Assembly (NCBI GenBank): GCA_020859685.1
Contig: JAJBVT010000062.1
Span: 1-64,000, forward strand
Reading direction: 5' to 3'
Length of the DNA stretch: 64,000 nt
DNA from: Rikenellaceae bacterium
GTDB taxonomy: Bacteria; Bacteroidota; Bacteroidia; Bacteroidales; Rikenellaceae
A program made the position numbers and the translations under genes. Numbering within the stretch: position 1 is the stretch's first letter; every line of letters starts with the position of its first letter. Below are positions 1 through 10,902 of the stretch, one piece after another. The notes under the pieces are model-generated. The model did no database searches and was not told the origin of the DNA. It saw only the letters and a program-made list of their open reading frames with translations.

Positions 1-1740
1 TCGGGCGGCGGGGAATCGTCGGCCGGAACGGGGAATCCCAATGGTGCGGGCTGTATGTCGACTGCCGGAATCGGGGCGTCACACCCGGGCGGCGGGGCCC
101 TGTCCGTGGGCGGTGTAGTTGAAGCGGTTTCGGCTGGAGACGGGGTAACGCCGGACGCTCGGCTGGAGGTGGTCGTTGCCGGGCACAGCGATATTCAGCT
201 CGACGAGGACGATATAGAGGACAGGCTATACGACCCGACCCTCGAACTGTCGAAATACCAGAAACCTCCGGTGGAGCTGCTTGAGGACCACTCGGTGGAG
301 GTGCAGGTGACCGAAGAGGAGATATACGAGAATAAAAACAACATTGTCCGCACGCTGGAGAATTTCGGTATAAAGATAGACAAGATTAAGGCCACCATCG
401 GCCCGACCGTCACCCTCTACGAAATAGTGCCCGCGGCCGGGGTGAAGATATCGAAAATAAAAAATCTGGAGGACGATATTGCCCTGAGCCTTAAAGCGTT
501 AGGTATACGTATTATCGCCCCGATGCCGGGAAAGGGGACTATCGGTATCGAGGTGCCCAACAAGGATAAGGAGATTGTGTCGATGTACTCCGTGGTGAGG
601 ACCATGAAGTTTCAGGAGTGCGGTTACGAACTGCCGGTGGTGCTGGGCAAGACCATTTCTAACGAGACCTTTGTTATCGACCTTGCAAAAATGCCCCACC
701 TGCTGGTAGCAGGTGCCACGGGGCAGGGTAAGAGCGTCGGGCTGAACGCTATAATTTCGTCCCTGCTCTACCGGAAGCATCCGGCCGAACTGAAATTCGT
801 GCTGGTCGACCCAAAACGGGTGGAACTGTCGCTGTACGGTAAACTCGAAAGGCACTTTCTCGCCAAGATGGAGAGCGAGGACGACGCTATCCTTACCGAT
901 ACGCAGAAGGTGGTTTATACCCTGAATGCACTGTGTACCGAAATGTCGGACCGCTACGAACTGCTCCGGCAGGCCGAGGTGAAGAAGCTCTCCGAGTATA
1001 ACGATAAATTTCTCAAAAGGCGGCTAAATCCCCGTAAAGGACACCGTTTCATGCCCTATATAGTAGTGGTTATAGACGAGTTCGCCGATATGATAATGAC
1101 CGCCGGGAGGGAGGTCGAAGCACCCATTACGAGGCTTGCCCAGTTGGCCCGGGCCGTGGGTATACACCTCGTAATTGCCACCCAGCGCCCTGACGTAAAG
1201 GTTATTACGGGGCTTATAAAGGCCAATTTCCCGGCCCGTATCGCATTCCGGGTGATGTCGATGGTCGATTCGCGTACGATTATCGACCAACCGGGAGCCA
1301 ACCAGCTTATAGGGCGTGGCGATATGCTGATGTCGCTCAACGGAGAGCTTACCCGCGTGCAGTGTGCCTTTATAGATACCCCTGAAATAGAACGTATTAC
1401 CGAGTTTATAAGCAACCAGAAGGGATACGCGGGGCCGTATCCGCTGCCGGATTACCAGCCGGATGGAGATACCTCGGCGTCCAAGACGGCCGACCTCGGA
1501 CAGTTGGACTCTATGTTCGAAGAGGTGGCACGTTTTGTGGTGCAGAACCAGCAGGGTTCCACCTCGTCCATCCAGCGCCGGTTCTCCATCGGGTACAACC
1601 GTGCAGGCAGGATTATGGACCAATTGGAAGCCGCCGGAATAGTGGGCCGGGCGGAGGGAAGTAAACCCCGCGAGGTGCTTATTACCGACGTGGCTTCGAT
1701 GGAGTACATTCTCGGCAAAATAGAAGCCGAGGGGCTTTAA
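1..1740 (+). CDS. ftsK: DNA translocase FtsK/SpoIIIE, C-terminal part (5' end outside window)
   Basis: ATP-driven DNA pump that clears and resolves the chromosome terminus at the division septum. The frame is open from base 1 without a stop, so the ATG at 55 is internal and the membrane-anchored N-terminus lies upstream. Visible part is 579 residues: an acidic, Gly/Pro-rich linker, then the alpha/beta motor with Walker A GATGQGKS (about residue 238 of the visible frame), the DPKRVELS segment, Walker B VVVIDEFAD (about 355), the sensor-like ATQRPDVKVITGLIK stretch, and a C-terminal winged-helix gamma domain (SSIQRRFSIGYNRAGRIMDQLE) that in the family reads KOPS sequences and contacts XerD. The next gene is a lolA-like gene; ftsK-lolA adjacency is a recurrent pair in Bacteroidota. 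No missing motifs seen. Confidence 0.97.
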   Translation, partial: SGGGESSAGTGNPNGAGCMSTAGIGASHPGGGALSVGGVVEAVSAGDGVTPDARLEVVVAGHSDIQLDEDDIEDRLYDPTLELSKYQKPPVELLEDHSVEVQVTEEEIYENKNNIVRTLENFGIKIDKIKATIGPTVTLYEIVPAAGVKISKIKNLEDDIALSLKALGIRIIAPMPGKGTIGIEVPNKDKEIVSMYSVVRTMKFQECGYELPVVLGKTISNETFVIDLAKMPHLLVAGATGQGKSVGLNAIISSLLYRKHPAELKFVLVDPKRVELSLYGKLERHFLAKMESEDDAILTDTQKVVYTLNALCTEMSDRYELLRQAEVKKLSEYNDKFLKRRLNPRKGHRFMPYIVVVIDEFADMIMTAGREVEAPITRLAQLARAVGIHLVIATQRPDVKVITGLIKANFPARIAFRVMSMVDSRTIIDQPGANQLIGRGDMLMSLNGELTRVQCAFIDTPEIERITEFISNQKGYAGPYPLPDYQPDGDTSASKTADLGQLDSMFEEVARFVVQNQQGSTSSIQRRFSIGYNRAGRIMDQLEAAGIVGRAEGSKPREVLITDVASMEYILGKIEAEGL

Positions 1741-1860
1741 CGGCTCCGGCATGCCCGGCATGTTTTAGGCTGTACGGAATGTATTAGGGTCAGATGGCAC
1801 GGAATTATCCATACTACGGACGGCAATATAAGCGGACTGAAATCCGTTTAATTTTCTGAT

Positions 1861-2496
1861 ATGAAAAAGATGATAAAAATAGTGCTGCTGTCGTTTTTCG
1901 CCCTTCTGCCGCGATTTGCTTTTGCGCAGGGAGACGGCGGCCAGCAACTCCGTTCGATGGCCTCGGCCGTAAAGGCGCTCGGAGACTACTCGGTTTCTTT
2001 CAAACTCACGGCCGAGGGAAATACCCTTGTGGGCGAATATACCGTAAGCCGGGACAGATACTCCCTGAACGCAGGCGATACGGAGGTCTATTCGGACGGG
2101 ACGACCCGTTACGAAATCAACCATTCGGACGACGAAATACTTATCGACACCCTCGACCCGGCCGCACGGGATATTCTCTCGAACCCCACCCGGGCGTTCG
2201 ACTTCGCCGCCGACGAGTTCACTTCCACCTACGGCGGTACGACCACCGTTTCCGGCAAAACGTACGATGTGGTGCATCTGGTGCCGCGTGACCGCGACTC
2301 CTCGATAAGGAACGTGGAGCTGCTTATCGACAGGACGACCAACCTGCCCTATTCGATAAGTTATGCGGCGGACGGACTCAGCGGCTATGTGATTGTTGAG
2401 TTGCTTCGAATCGGGGCAGCTGGCACTGTTCCCGACTCGCTGTTTACGCCGGACCTGTCGTTGTTCCGCGGATACGAGGTCATAGATTTCAGGTAG
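1861..2496 (+). CDS. LolA-like outer membrane lipoprotein carrier protein
   Basis: 211 residues with a signal peptide (basic MKKMIK, hydrophobic core, cleavage likely after FAFA near residue 22). The mature part is a predicted half-barrel: alternating beta strands (YSVSFKLTAEGNTLVGEYTVS, GTTRYEINHSDDEILIDTLDP) typical of the LolA family, which shuttles lipoproteins across the periplasm from LolCDE to the outer membrane. Length matches LolA (about 200). It follows ftsK by 120 bp, an arrangement common in the phylum. The family is inferred from fold-like features and context rather than one diagnostic motif. Start ATG is supported by the signal peptide directly after it. Confidence 0.8.
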   Translation: MKKMIKIVLLSFFALLPRFAFAQGDGGQQLRSMASAVKALGDYSVSFKLTAEGNTLVGEYTVSRDRYSLNAGDTEVYSDGTTRYEINHSDDEILIDTLDPAARDILSNPTRAFDFAADEFTSTYGGTTTVSGKTYDVVHLVPRDRDSSIRNVELLIDRTTNLPYSISYAADGLSGYVIVELLRIGAAGTVPDSLFTPDLSLFRGYEVIDFR

Positions 2497-2661
2497 TCCG
2501 GTAGGTTACAATACAGGCCGCATCCCGAGTGGGGTGAGGCTTTTTATGTTATTCCACCGTGAGATATTCCGTCCATGCCGGGAGGGTGAACGGGACTTTC
2601 CGGAGATAAGGAACGTACCCGCCCGAACGGCTCCTTAAACGTAATTTAGGGGTTGAAAGTT

Positions 2662-2692
2662 TTTGCTGTTTGGTGAATTATGAGTAATTTAG
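2662..2692 (+). promoter_or_regulatory. Bacteroidota-type promoter for gyrA
   Basis: TTTG at 2662-2665, 19-bp spacer, TAATTTAG at 2685-2692 (one mismatch to TAnnTTTG). Transcription would begin about 2698-2700, some 18 nt before the gyrA ATG. The match to the -33/-7 consensus of the phylum's primary sigma factor is read directly; activity is inferred. Confidence 0.7.
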
Positions 2693-2716
2693 CAGGGTTG
2701 TAATTACATATAATTT

Positions 2717-5455
2717 ATGGCAGAAGAAGGAATGATCGAAGACGGGCAGCTCCTGCCCGGTGCCGATGGTGAAGTATCCGGCGGAAACGCCCCCCAGGCC
2801 GCGGATGGCGAGGCCGGAGGAGGTGCGTCCACCGGCGGGAACGGTGGCGATAACGGCGCCGGTGACGGGGAATCCGCAGGCGGAAAGATAATCAAGATAA
2901 ATATAGAGGAACAGATGAAATCGGCCTACATCGACTATTCGATGTCGGTCATCGTATCGCGTGCGCTTCCCGATGTGAGGGATGGGCTGAAACCTGTACA
3001 CAGGAGGATATTGTACGATATGAGTAACGAGTTGAACCTCTACTCCGACAGGCCCCACCGTAAATCGGCGAGGATTGTGGGGGACGTGCTCGGTAAATTC
3101 CATCCCCACGGGGACAGTTCGGTCTACGACGCGATGGTCCGCATGGCTCAGGAGTGGAGCCTCAGATACCCGCTCGTCGACGGGCAGGGTAACTTCGGTT
3201 CGGTGGACGGGGATAGTCCCGCGGCGATGCGTTACACCGAGGCGAGGATGCGTAAGCTGGCCGACGAGGTGATGGCCGATATCGACAAGGATACGGTAGA
3301 CTATACCTTCAACTTCGACGACACGATGCAGGAGCCGACCGTGCTCCCGACAAGGATTCCGCTTCTTCTGGTGAACGGCACGTCTGGTATCGCCGTGGGT
3401 ATGGCAACCAATATGGCCCCGCACAACCTTACCGAAGTGATAGACGCCTGCTGCGCCTACATCGACAATCCGGATATAGAGGTCTCTGAACTTATAAAAT
3501 ACGTCAAGGCTCCGGACTTTCCGACCGGCGGTCTGATATACGGTTACGAAGGCGTACGGGAAGCATTGGAGACAGGCCGTGGCCGCGTTGTGATGCGTGC
3601 CCGGACGGAGATAGAGCATACGGCCAGCGGCCGTGAGTGTATCGTTGTGACGGAGATTCCGTATCAGGTCAACAAGGCCGATATGATACGGAAGATAGCC
3701 GATATGATCAACGAGAAGAAGATCGATGGCATATCCTATATCAACGACGAGAGCGACCGTAAGGGGATGCGCGTGGTCATTATTCTCAAGACGGACGCCG
3801 TGGCCAACGTGGTGCTGAACACCCTGTTCAAATACTCGGCTTTGCAGACCACCTTCGCGGTGAACAATATCGCGCTGGTAAACGGCCGGCCGATGATGCT
3901 CAACCTTAGGGACCAGATAAAATATTTCGTCGAGCACCGTCACGACGTTATTGTACGCCGGACCAAATTCGACCTTGCCAAGGCCGAGAAAGAGGCCCAT
4001 ATACGCGAGGGTAAACTTATCGCGCTGGACCACCTCGACGAGATAATAGCGCTTATCCGCGGCTCCGAAAATCAGGAGGCGGCGAAGACGGCGATGATGG
4101 AGCGGTTCGGGCTGACCGAGATACAGGCGACGGCCATCCTCGAAATGAGGCTCTCGGCTCTGGCCAAGATGGCCCGTCAGAAGTTGCAGGACGAGTACGA
4201 CGAGCTGTGCAGGCAGATAGCCCATTACAAAGATATTCTTGCGAGCGTGGAGTTGCAGATGCAGGTTATTAAGGACGAACTTATCGAAATGAGAGAGAAG
4301 TACGGCGACGAACGCCGTACCGAAATAGTTTACAGTTCGGAAGAGTTCAATCCGGAAGATTTCTACGCCGACGACGAAATGGTGATTACCATTTCGCACA
4401 TGGGGTACATCAAGCGCACGCCGCTCACCGAATATCGCGCGCAGCACCGCGGAGGTATAGGGGTGAAGGGAAGCGCCACGAGGGACGAGGATTTCATCGA
4501 GCACATCTACATGACCACGATGCACAACACGATGATGTTCTTTACCGAAAAAGGCCGCTGTTACTGGCTCAAGGTTTATCAGATACCCGAGGGTACCCGT
4601 GCGTCGAAAGGCCGCGCGATACAGAACGTCATCAATATCGACCCGGACGACAGGGTAAGGGCTTATATCAACGTCCGCCATCTTGACGACAAAGAATATG
4701 TGTTCAATAACTTCCTGATAATGTGCACCAAGCGCGGAATTATCAAGAAGACAACTTTGGAGGCCTACTCCCGTCCGCGCCAGAACGGGGTAAACGCCAT
4801 CACCATCAGGGAGGGGGACGAACTTATCGACATTAAACTGACCAGCGGCATGGTCGAAATAATGATTGCCGCCCGTGAGGGTAAAGCTATCCGCTTCCCG
4901 GAGAACACGGTAAGGGCCATCGGGCGTATGGGTTCCGGTGTGCGCGGAATCAATATCGAGCCCTACGACGAGGTAGTGAGCCTGGTGTGTGTTGAGCCGG
5001 ACGACGGCAAGGATATCCTTGTGCTGAGCGAGAACGGATACGGCAAACGTACCGACCTTGCGGATTACCGCATCACCAACCGCGGCGGCAAGGGGGTCAA
5101 GACTATACAGATAACCGAGAAGACCGGCAAACTAATCTCCATGCAGGCCGTGACCGACGACGACGACCTTATGATAATCAACCGCAGCGGTATTACCATC
5201 CGCACGGCGGTAAGGGATATCAGGCTGGCCGGACGTGCCACGCAGGGGGTTAAAATAATCAACCTCCGCGGCGACGACACGATAGCTTCAGTGGCGGTAG
5301 TACCGCATGCCGAGGAGGGGGAGGATAACGACCCCGGCACCGAAGTGCCCGTAACGGACGGCAACGGTGTGGATACCCCCGTCGTACAGGAAGAAAACGC
5401 AAACCGAAATAACCAAAGCCCGGGGGCGGAAAATTCGCCCGAAGGTGACAATTAA
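2717..5455 (+). CDS. gyrA: DNA gyrase subunit A
   Basis: 912 residues; breaks and rejoins DNA in the gyrase A2B2 complex to introduce negative supercoils. Conserved core begins near residue 60 ([37 protein letters not shown]), catalytic Tyr173 lies in [11 protein letters not shown], and the quinolone-pocket segment reads [12 protein letters not shown], i.e. Ser and Asp at the usual resistance positions, so wild-type-like. The C-terminal beta-pinwheel carries a GyrA-box variant, QHRGGIG (consensus QRRGGKG), supporting GyrA rather than ParC. Odd points: about 55 residues of Gly/Ala/Asp/Glu low-complexity sequence before the core, and an acidic, Asn-rich tail. Its own promoter sits just upstream. 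Confidence 0.97.
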   Translation: MAEEGMIEDGQLLPGADGEVSGGNAPQAADGEAGGGASTGGNGGDNGAGDGESAGGKIIKINIEEQMKSAYIDYSMSVIVSRALPDVRDGLKPVHRRILYDMSNELNLYSDRPHRKSARIVGDVLGKFHPHGDSSVYDAMVRMAQEWSLRYPLVDGQGNFGSVDGDSPAAMRYTEARMRKLADEVMADIDKDTVDYTFNFDDTMQEPTVLPTRIPLLLVNGTSGIAVGMATNMAPHNLTEVIDACCAYIDNPDIEVSELIKYVKAPDFPTGGLIYGYEGVREALETGRGRVVMRARTEIEHTASGRECIVVTEIPYQVNKADMIRKIADMINEKKIDGISYINDESDRKGMRVVIILKTDAVANVVLNTLFKYSALQTTFAVNNIALVNGRPMMLNLRDQIKYFVEHRHDVIVRRTKFDLAKAEKEAHIREGKLIALDHLDEIIALIRGSENQEAAKTAMMERFGLTEIQATAILEMRLSALAKMARQKLQDEYDELCRQIAHYKDILASVELQMQVIKDELIEMREKYGDERRTEIVYSSEEFNPEDFYADDEMVITISHMGYIKRTPLTEYRAQHRGGIGVKGSATRDEDFIEHIYMTTMHNTMMFFTEKGRCYWLKVYQIPEGTRASKGRAIQNVINIDPDDRVRAYINVRHLDDKEYVFNNFLIMCTKRGIIKKTTLEAYSRPRQNGVNAITIREGDELIDIKLTSGMVEIMIAAREGKAIRFPENTVRAIGRMGSGVRGINIEPYDEVVSLVCVEPDDGKDILVLSENGYGKRTDLADYRITNRGGKGVKTIQITEKTGKLISMQAVTDDDDLMIINRSGITIRTAVRDIRLAGRATQGVKIINLRGDDTIASVAVVPHAEEGEDNDPGTEVPVTDGNGVDTPVVQEENANRNNQSPGAENSPEGDN

Positions 5456-5466
5456 CCTGCACAGTT

Positions 5467-5497
5467 TTTGTTTAATTTATTTAAACCCTTAATTTTA
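5467..5497 (+). promoter_or_regulatory. Bacteroidota-type promoter for TPR gene
   Basis: TTTG at 5467-5470, 19-bp spacer, TAATTTTA at 5490-5497 (one mismatch). Lies in an AT-rich gap after gyrA, with the ATG of the TPR gene at 5536. Confidence 0.65.
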
Positions 5498-5535
5498 CAA
5501 CATTAACTGGCGTTTTATTTAAAAACCTTATTAAG

Positions 5536-6837
5536 ATGAAAAAATTCATTCTGGTATCCGTGCTTGTGGCTATGACGGCCGGAACGGTTATGTCGCAGGC
5601 TATCAAAGTCGACCCGGATGCAATCATGAGGAAGATAGAGAGGTCGAACGAGGACATAGAGAACCCGAAGAAGAACACAAAGTCTGCTACCTGGCTCAAC
5701 AGGGGCAAACTCTTTCAGGAAGCGGCTACCGCCTCGTGGAACGGTCTTTACAGGGGAATCACGATCGAAGCAGTACAGTTATTGTACGGTAACAAGGTGG
5801 AACCTACCACGGAAGTTATCGGCGGTATCCAGTACGAGGTTTACGACTATCCGAATTTTACCGGTTATTTCGACGACGGCCTGCTTTCGTTCTGGAAACC
5901 GAAACTCACGGTAATAGAGGACGCATATGCGGAAGCCATGAAGTCGTATGAGAAGGCTTATGAGGTGGACCCGAGGGCTGCCCCCAAGGTGAAAGCCGCT
6001 ATCGACGTGCTGGCTAACGAACATAAAAAGGAAGCGGAGAACGGATTCGGCCTTCAGGACTACGGTCTTACAGCAGAACATTTTGCCCGCGCCTATGAAG
6101 TGCAGCTCCACCCGGCCGTGGGTGAGATAGACACCAACTCGGTTTACAACGCCGGTATGTTCTACACCTTCTCGGGAGACTTCGAGAAGGGCGCCAAATA
6201 CCTGGAACTTGCCGACCAGTACGACTACCATATGGACGGGGATGTATATTACTTCCTCTACCACAGCTACTACGGGCAGGATCTAAGCGACAAGGCTAAG
6301 GATATCCTTACCAAAGGTATTTCGCTCTACCCGGGTAACACCAAGATAGTGGAAGGCCTTATAGGCATCTACTCGGTAACCGAGAGCGACCCTAATGAGA
6401 TTGTGGATATCGTTAAGAAATCCATAGACGCCGAGCCGGACAACCACCTGCTTTGGGGCGGTCTGGGCGGTATCTACCAGAAGATGGACGAGTACGACGA
6501 AGCGGTTGCCGCCTATCAGAAGGCTGTCAGCCTCGCGCCGGACGATTTCTTCAACCAGTTCCGTCTCGCTTACGCATATATCGAATTGGGTGATGAGTAC
6601 AACAAAAGGCTTAACGAAATGACCCCGTCGAGCAGCGAAGAGTATAACAACGCCCTCGAAAACGTCTACCTCGAATATGAGAAGGCTCTCGAACCGCTCG
6701 AAAGGGCTCACGAAATCGACCCGTCGAACGAGGCTACCATCGAGCTGTTGAAGAACCTCACCTTCCGCCTGCGCGACCGTGACGACAGTATAATGCAGAA
6801 ATACGAAAAATATAACGCATTATTTCAAAGTCTGTAA
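5536..6837 (+). CDS. Secreted tetratricopeptide-repeat protein
   Basis: 433 residues. A signal peptide is clear (MKKFILVSVLVAMTAGTVMSQA), so the protein is periplasmic or surface-bound. The first 130 mature residues are not obviously repeats; from about residue 190 TPR-like helical pairs follow (YNAGMFYTFSGDFEKGAKYLELA; LWGGLGGIYQKMDEYDEAVAAYQKAVSLAPDD), with the canonical W/L/G/Y/A/P spacing. TPR arrays bind other proteins; no catalytic motif is seen and no substrate can be named. It has its own promoter and ends in a strong terminator, so it is probably a single-gene transcript. Confidence 0.8.
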   Translation: MKKFILVSVLVAMTAGTVMSQAIKVDPDAIMRKIERSNEDIENPKKNTKSATWLNRGKLFQEAATASWNGLYRGITIEAVQLLYGNKVEPTTEVIGGIQYEVYDYPNFTGYFDDGLLSFWKPKLTVIEDAYAEAMKSYEKAYEVDPRAAPKVKAAIDVLANEHKKEAENGFGLQDYGLTAEHFARAYEVQLHPAVGEIDTNSVYNAGMFYTFSGDFEKGAKYLELADQYDYHMDGDVYYFLYHSYYGQDLSDKAKDILTKGISLYPGNTKIVEGLIGIYSVTESDPNEIVDIVKKSIDAEPDNHLLWGGLGGIYQKMDEYDEAVAAYQKAVSLAPDDFFNQFRLAYAYIELGDEYNKRLNEMTPSSSEEYNNALENVYLEYEKALEPLERAHEIDPSNEATIELLKNLTFRLRDRDDSIMQKYEKYNALFQSL

Positions 6838-6858
6838 CAACCAGCTATGAGACAGGCG

Positions 6859-6892
6859 GGGCGGTCTTCCTTCGGGAAGGCCGCCCTTTTTT
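6859..6892 (+). terminator. Rho-independent terminator after TPR gene
   Basis: 12-bp stem (one G-T pair) with a TTCG tetraloop: arms 6859-6870 and 6875-6886, followed by six T (6887-6892). Confidence 0.95.
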
Positions 6893-7137
6893 GGTGATAC
6901 GGGAAATATCCGGCTTACGGATATATGATGTAATCCTTTTTCGACAGTCGTGTTTCTTTGTTTAAATCACATTCACCGTCGTTGGAGGTACGACATGGAC
7001 CGGACGGACTCTGCACACATTCTCCGTCTGTCGGCCGATGCCAAGCCGTAAAAGTTTATGCTTTTAAACTCCAGTTAGATTTTATACTTAATTTTTGTTC
7101 CGGCCGGGGTAGGGGGGCGTTTAAATCTGGTAAATAT

Positions 7138-7168
7138 TTTGTACTCTTTTGGGCTATGGTTAACTTTG
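7138..7168 (+). promoter_or_regulatory. Bacteroidota-type promoter for suf operon
   Basis: TTTG at 7138-7141, 19-bp spacer, exact TAACTTTG at 7161-7168. About 100 nt of leader would precede the sufB ATG at 7274. The rest of the gap from 6893 holds no convincing gene: a 97-codon reading frame there lacks any recognisable features. Confidence 0.75.
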
Positions 7169-7273
7169 CCCGGATGGTCGGAGATAGGTTATCGCGGCAT
7201 GAATTGATACGTACCGACCCCAGGGAAAGGAGGTCGGGTAAAATAAAATGACGGACCGTCCGTCTGCAATGAT

Positions 7274-8743
7274 ATGGAACCACACGAAGAAGAGATAAGG
7301 AGCGAAAGCGAACGCGTTATAGATGAGGTGACGTCGCAGGACTACAAGTACGGCTTCGTTACCGATATAGATACGGAGGTTATCCCGAAGGGGCTGAACG
7401 AAGAGGTGGTAAGGCTAATATCGCGCAAGAAGGGCGAGCCGTCGTGGCTTACCGAGCAGCGGTTGGAAGCGTATCGCCATTGGCTTACCATCGAAATGCC
7501 CACATGGGCCAACCTCGATATCCCGGAGATCGATTATCAGGACATAATATACTATGCCGCCCCGCGAACCACGCCGAAATACGAGAGTATAGACGAGGTG
7601 GACCCGGAGCTTTTGCGCACCTTCGATAAACTGGGCATTCCGCTGGAGGAGCAGATGGCTTTGGCCGGTGTCGCGGTGGATGCGGTGATGGACTCGGTTT
7701 CGGTAAAAACTACTTATAAAGAGACCCTTGCCGAGCTGGGCATTATATTCTGCTCGATGAGCGAGGCGGTGCAGGACCATCCCGAGTTGATACGCAAATA
7801 CCTCGGGAGCGTGGTGCCTTATACGGATAACTTCTTCGCTGCACTGAATGCGGCCGTATTCTCCGACGGGTCGTTCTGTTATATCCCGAAAGGGGTGCGC
7901 TGCCCGATGGAATTAAGCACCTATTTCCGTATAAACGCCGCCGGTACGGGGCAGTTCGAGCGGACCCTGATAGTAGCCGAAGAAGGCTCGTACGTGAGTT
8001 ATCTCGAAGGTTGTACGGCCCCGCGCCGGGATGAGAACCAACTGCATGCCGCGGTTGTAGAGATAGTGGTGTTGAAGAATGCCGAAGTTAAATACTCCAC
8101 GGTGCAGAACTGGTATCCGGGGGATAAGGAGGGTCGGGGCGGAATATATAATTTCGTCACCAAGAGGGGATTGTGCCGGGGTGAAAATTCACGCCTGTCG
8201 TGGACGCAGGTGGAGACGGGTTCGGCCATAACGTGGAAGTACCCGAGTTGCGTGCTCGCCGGAGACAACAGCGTTGGCGAGTTCTACTCGGTGGCCCTGA
8301 CCAATAACTATCAACAGGCGGACACCGGCACCAAAATGATACACCTCGGGCGCAACACCCGCAGCCGTATAGTGTCGAAAGGAATTTCGGCAGGCCGAAG
8401 CCAGAACAGTTACCGGGGCCTTGTGAAGGTGGCCCGGAAAGCGGCTGGGGCCCGAAATTTTTCGCAGTGCGACTCGCTTCTTATCGGGGACCGTTGCGGT
8501 GCGCATACCTTTCCGTACGTGGAGTCGGACAACAGTTCTGCGGTTATCGAGCATGAAGCCACCACCTCGAAAATCAGCGAAGATCAGTTGCTGTACTGTA
8601 ACCAGCGGGGCATAAGCACCGAGGACGCAGTGGGACTTATCGTGAACGGATATGCCAAGGAGGTGCTGAATAAACTGCCGATGGAGTTTGCAGTCGAGGC
8701 CCAGAAACTGCTGTCCATCAGTTTGGAGGGGAGTGTAGGGTAG
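7274..8743 (+). CDS. sufB: Fe-S cluster scaffold component SufB
   Basis: 489 residues, the usual SufB length. With SufC and SufD it forms the SufBC2D scaffold that builds Fe-S clusters in the cytoplasm. Visible family signatures: the long beta-helix core ([54 protein letters not shown]) and the C-terminal block [19 protein letters not shown] containing a conserved Cys. First gene of a sufB-sufC-sufD-sufS cluster under the promoter at 7138-7168. The ATG at 7274 is chosen because the overlapping ATG at 7269 is in another frame. Confidence 0.97.
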   Translation: MEPHEEEIRSESERVIDEVTSQDYKYGFVTDIDTEVIPKGLNEEVVRLISRKKGEPSWLTEQRLEAYRHWLTIEMPTWANLDIPEIDYQDIIYYAAPRTTPKYESIDEVDPELLRTFDKLGIPLEEQMALAGVAVDAVMDSVSVKTTYKETLAELGIIFCSMSEAVQDHPELIRKYLGSVVPYTDNFFAALNAAVFSDGSFCYIPKGVRCPMELSTYFRINAAGTGQFERTLIVAEEGSYVSYLEGCTAPRRDENQLHAAVVEIVVLKNAEVKYSTVQNWYPGDKEGRGGIYNFVTKRGLCRGENSRLSWTQVETGSAITWKYPSCVLAGDNSVGEFYSVALTNNYQQADTGTKMIHLGRNTRSRIVSKGISAGRSQNSYRGLVKVARKAAGARNFSQCDSLLIGDRCGAHTFPYVESDNSSAVIEHEATTSKISEDQLLYCNQRGISTEDAVGLIVNGYAKEVLNKLPMEFAVEAQKLLSISLEGSVG

Positions 8744-8857
8744 CCGGACGGTTTCGACCGGGTGTTTTAATAATAGATTAGAACCGGCGGAGTTACAGGT
8801 TTACAGCCACTGGGGTGGGTACCGGCAAAGTAAATTAGAATATAAAAATTAAAGGAT

Positions 8858-9610
8858 ATGTTACTGGAAGTTAAGGACCTGCAATGTATGATAGACGGCA
8901 AGCCTATCCTCAAGGGGATAGATTTGCAGGTCAGGGAAGGCGAGGTCCACGCCATTATGGGACCCAACGGGTCGGGTAAAAGTACGTTCGCCTCGGTACT
9001 GGCCGGAAACCCGCGGTATGAGGTTACCGGCGGGTCGGTCTGCTATGACGGCAAGGACCTGCTGGAGATGGATATTGAGGAGCGGGCGCGGGCCGGGGTA
9101 TTCCTCGGGTTCCAGTATCCGGTGGAGATTCCCGGGGTCAGCATGGCAAATTTTATGAGGATGGCGGTCAACGAGCGGAGGGCCTACCTCGGTGAGGAGC
9201 CGCTCTCGGCAGGGGAATTTCTACGGTTGATGAGGGAGAAGGGCAAAGTGGTCGAGTTGGACAGTAAACTTACCGGCAGGTCGGTAAACGAGGGATTCTC
9301 GGGGGGGGAAAAGAAGAAAAACGAAATATTCCAGATGGCGATGCTCGAACCCCGTCTCGCGGTGCTGGACGAGACCGATTCGGGGTTGGATATCGACGCC
9401 CTTCGTATCGTCGCTGCAGGGGTGAACCAACTCCGACGGCCCGACAACGCTACGATAGTCATAACGCATTACCAGCGCCTGCTGGATTATATAGTGCCGG
9501 ACTTTGTGCACGTACTCTACCAGGGGCGGATAATCCGGTCGGGCGACAAGACCCTTGCGATGAAACTCGAAGAGCAAGGCTACGACTGGCTGATTAACGG
9601 AGAGCGGTAA
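8858..9610 (+). CDS. sufC: Fe-S assembly ATPase SufC
   Basis: 250-residue ABC-type ATPase. Walker A GPNGSGKST (about residue 36), signature FSGGEKKKNEIFQM (about 148) and Walker B LAVLDETDSGLDID with the SufC-typical extended D-loop. It hydrolyses ATP to drive rearrangement of the SufB-SufD scaffold; it is soluble, not a transporter. 114 bp after sufB; its TAA overlaps the sufD start by one base (TAATG), indicating translational coupling. Confidence 0.97.
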   Translation: MLLEVKDLQCMIDGKPILKGIDLQVREGEVHAIMGPNGSGKSTFASVLAGNPRYEVTGGSVCYDGKDLLEMDIEERARAGVFLGFQYPVEIPGVSMANFMRMAVNERRAYLGEEPLSAGEFLRLMREKGKVVELDSKLTGRSVNEGFSGGEKKKNEIFQMAMLEPRLAVLDETDSGLDIDALRIVAAGVNQLRRPDNATIVITHYQRLLDYIVPDFVHVLYQGRIIRSGDKTLAMKLEEQGYDWLINGER

Positions 9611-10902
9611 TGGCGGGGACATTGGAAAACAGGCTGGCCGAGATGTATGCAGCCGAGTCAGGCAGGATTACCGAAGGGTGGCCCGCGACGGTGAACAGTG
9701 CGCGAAGGGAAGCTCTGGAAACCCTCGCGCTGTCGGGCATACCTGGCCGTGCGGACGAGGAGTACCGCCATTTCGACCTCCGGGCGATGCTCGACCGGGT
9801 TGTGGCCTTGGCCCATCCGGTTTCGACGCAAGAGGCCGGAAGCGGTTTGATAGAAATTCCGGATGCCTGCACAGTAATCCTCGATAACGGTATATGCCGT
9901 AACAGGGAGCTTATCGTCACTCCCGGCGGGGCGGTGTACGGGTCCCTGCGCACGGCAGCCAACGAAAGACCCGAAACGGTGGGGGAATATCTGGGGTCGC
10001 CCGAGAAAACTGCGGCGGTTTCGATTCTTTGCAGCGCTTTCGCCCGGGACGGGGCTTTCGTCTACGTTCCGGACGGGTACCAAGCGTCCACACCGTTTCA
10101 TATAGATATACGTTACAGCGCCACGGCGCTGGGTGAGGCCTGCTTCCCGAGGGTACTGGTAATGGTTGGAGAGGGCGCAAGAGCGGAAATAGTCGTAACA
10201 CACACTGATAACGGGAGATGCGGTATCGTTGCAGGGCAGTTGCTCGAGGGCGTGGTCGGTGACGGGGCGATACTCGACATGACCATCGCCACCTCCATGC
10301 GGCAGGACAGCGTGCTGGTTACCGATAACCTTTCTGTACAGGGCGCCAATTCCCGTACCGCCACGACGGCCGTATGGCTGAGAGGCGGCGCCACGAGGGT
10401 CAATCACGTAACGGGACTCGACGGCAGTGATGCCGAGACTTCGCTCTACGGGCTATACCTCGGTGCGGGCGATGAGCTTTGCGACGTTAATATGAAAGTG
10501 ATGCATACGGTGCCGGATTGCCGGAGTTTCGAAGTGGTGAAGGGCGTGGTATCGGGCAGTGCTACGGGCGCATTTACCGGAATGGTGTACGTAGCACCCG
10601 ATGCTCAACGAACCTCTGCACTCCAACAGAGCCGCAACCTCCAGCTAAGCGATACCTCGCGTATCTTTACCGAACCGCAGCTCGAAATCTACGCCGACGA
10701 TGTGAAGTGCAGCCACGGTGCCACGGTCGGCCAACTCAACGAGGAGGAGATATACTATATGCGCCAGCGCGGAATCGGAGAGAAAGAAGCCCGGAAGCTC
10801 CAGCTGGAAGGGTTTGTGAACGACGTTATTTCCCACTGCACGACTCCGGTGGCCTGCGAATCGATAACCCGGCTTGCCGGTGAACGGATAGCCGAACTCT
10901 GA
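9610..10902 (+). CDS. sufD: Fe-S cluster assembly protein SufD
   Basis: 430 residues; SufB paralogue and partner in the SufBC2D scaffold. N-terminal helical part (MAGTLENRLAEMY...), central beta-helix (DGAFVYVPDGYQASTPFHID; TDNGRCGIVAGQLLEGVVGDGAILDM) and the family C-terminal segment QLEIYADDVKCSHGATVGQLNEEEIYYMRQRGI, whose KCSHGATVG motif is diagnostic. Start overlaps the sufC stop, so the two are co-translated. Confidence 0.95.
   Translation: MAGTLENRLAEMYAAESGRITEGWPATVNSARREALETLALSGIPGRADEEYRHFDLRAMLDRVVALAHPVSTQEAGSGLIEIPDACTVILDNGICRNRELIVTPGGAVYGSLRTAANERPETVGEYLGSPEKTAAVSILCSAFARDGAFVYVPDGYQASTPFHIDIRYSATALGEACFPRVLVMVGEGARAEIVVTHTDNGRCGIVAGQLLEGVVGDGAILDMTIATSMRQDSVLVTDNLSVQGANSRTATTAVWLRGGATRVNHVTGLDGSDAETSLYGLYLGAGDELCDVNMKVMHTVPDCRSFEVVKGVVSGSATGAFTGMVYVAPDAQRTSALQQSRNLQLSDTSRIFTEPQLEIYADDVKCSHGATVGQLNEEEIYYMRQRGIGEKEARKLQLEGFVNDVISHCTTPVACESITRLAGERIAEL

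Noticed and set aside
2678..4681. 667-codon open frame on the minus strand opposite gyrA
   Set aside because: Antisense shadow of gyrA, rich in His/Arg/Val with no domain; the plus-strand frame has full gyrase motifs and a promoter.
6958..7251. 97-codon plus-strand frame between TPR gene and sufB
   Set aside because: Crosses the sufB promoter (7138-7168) and has no coding features.
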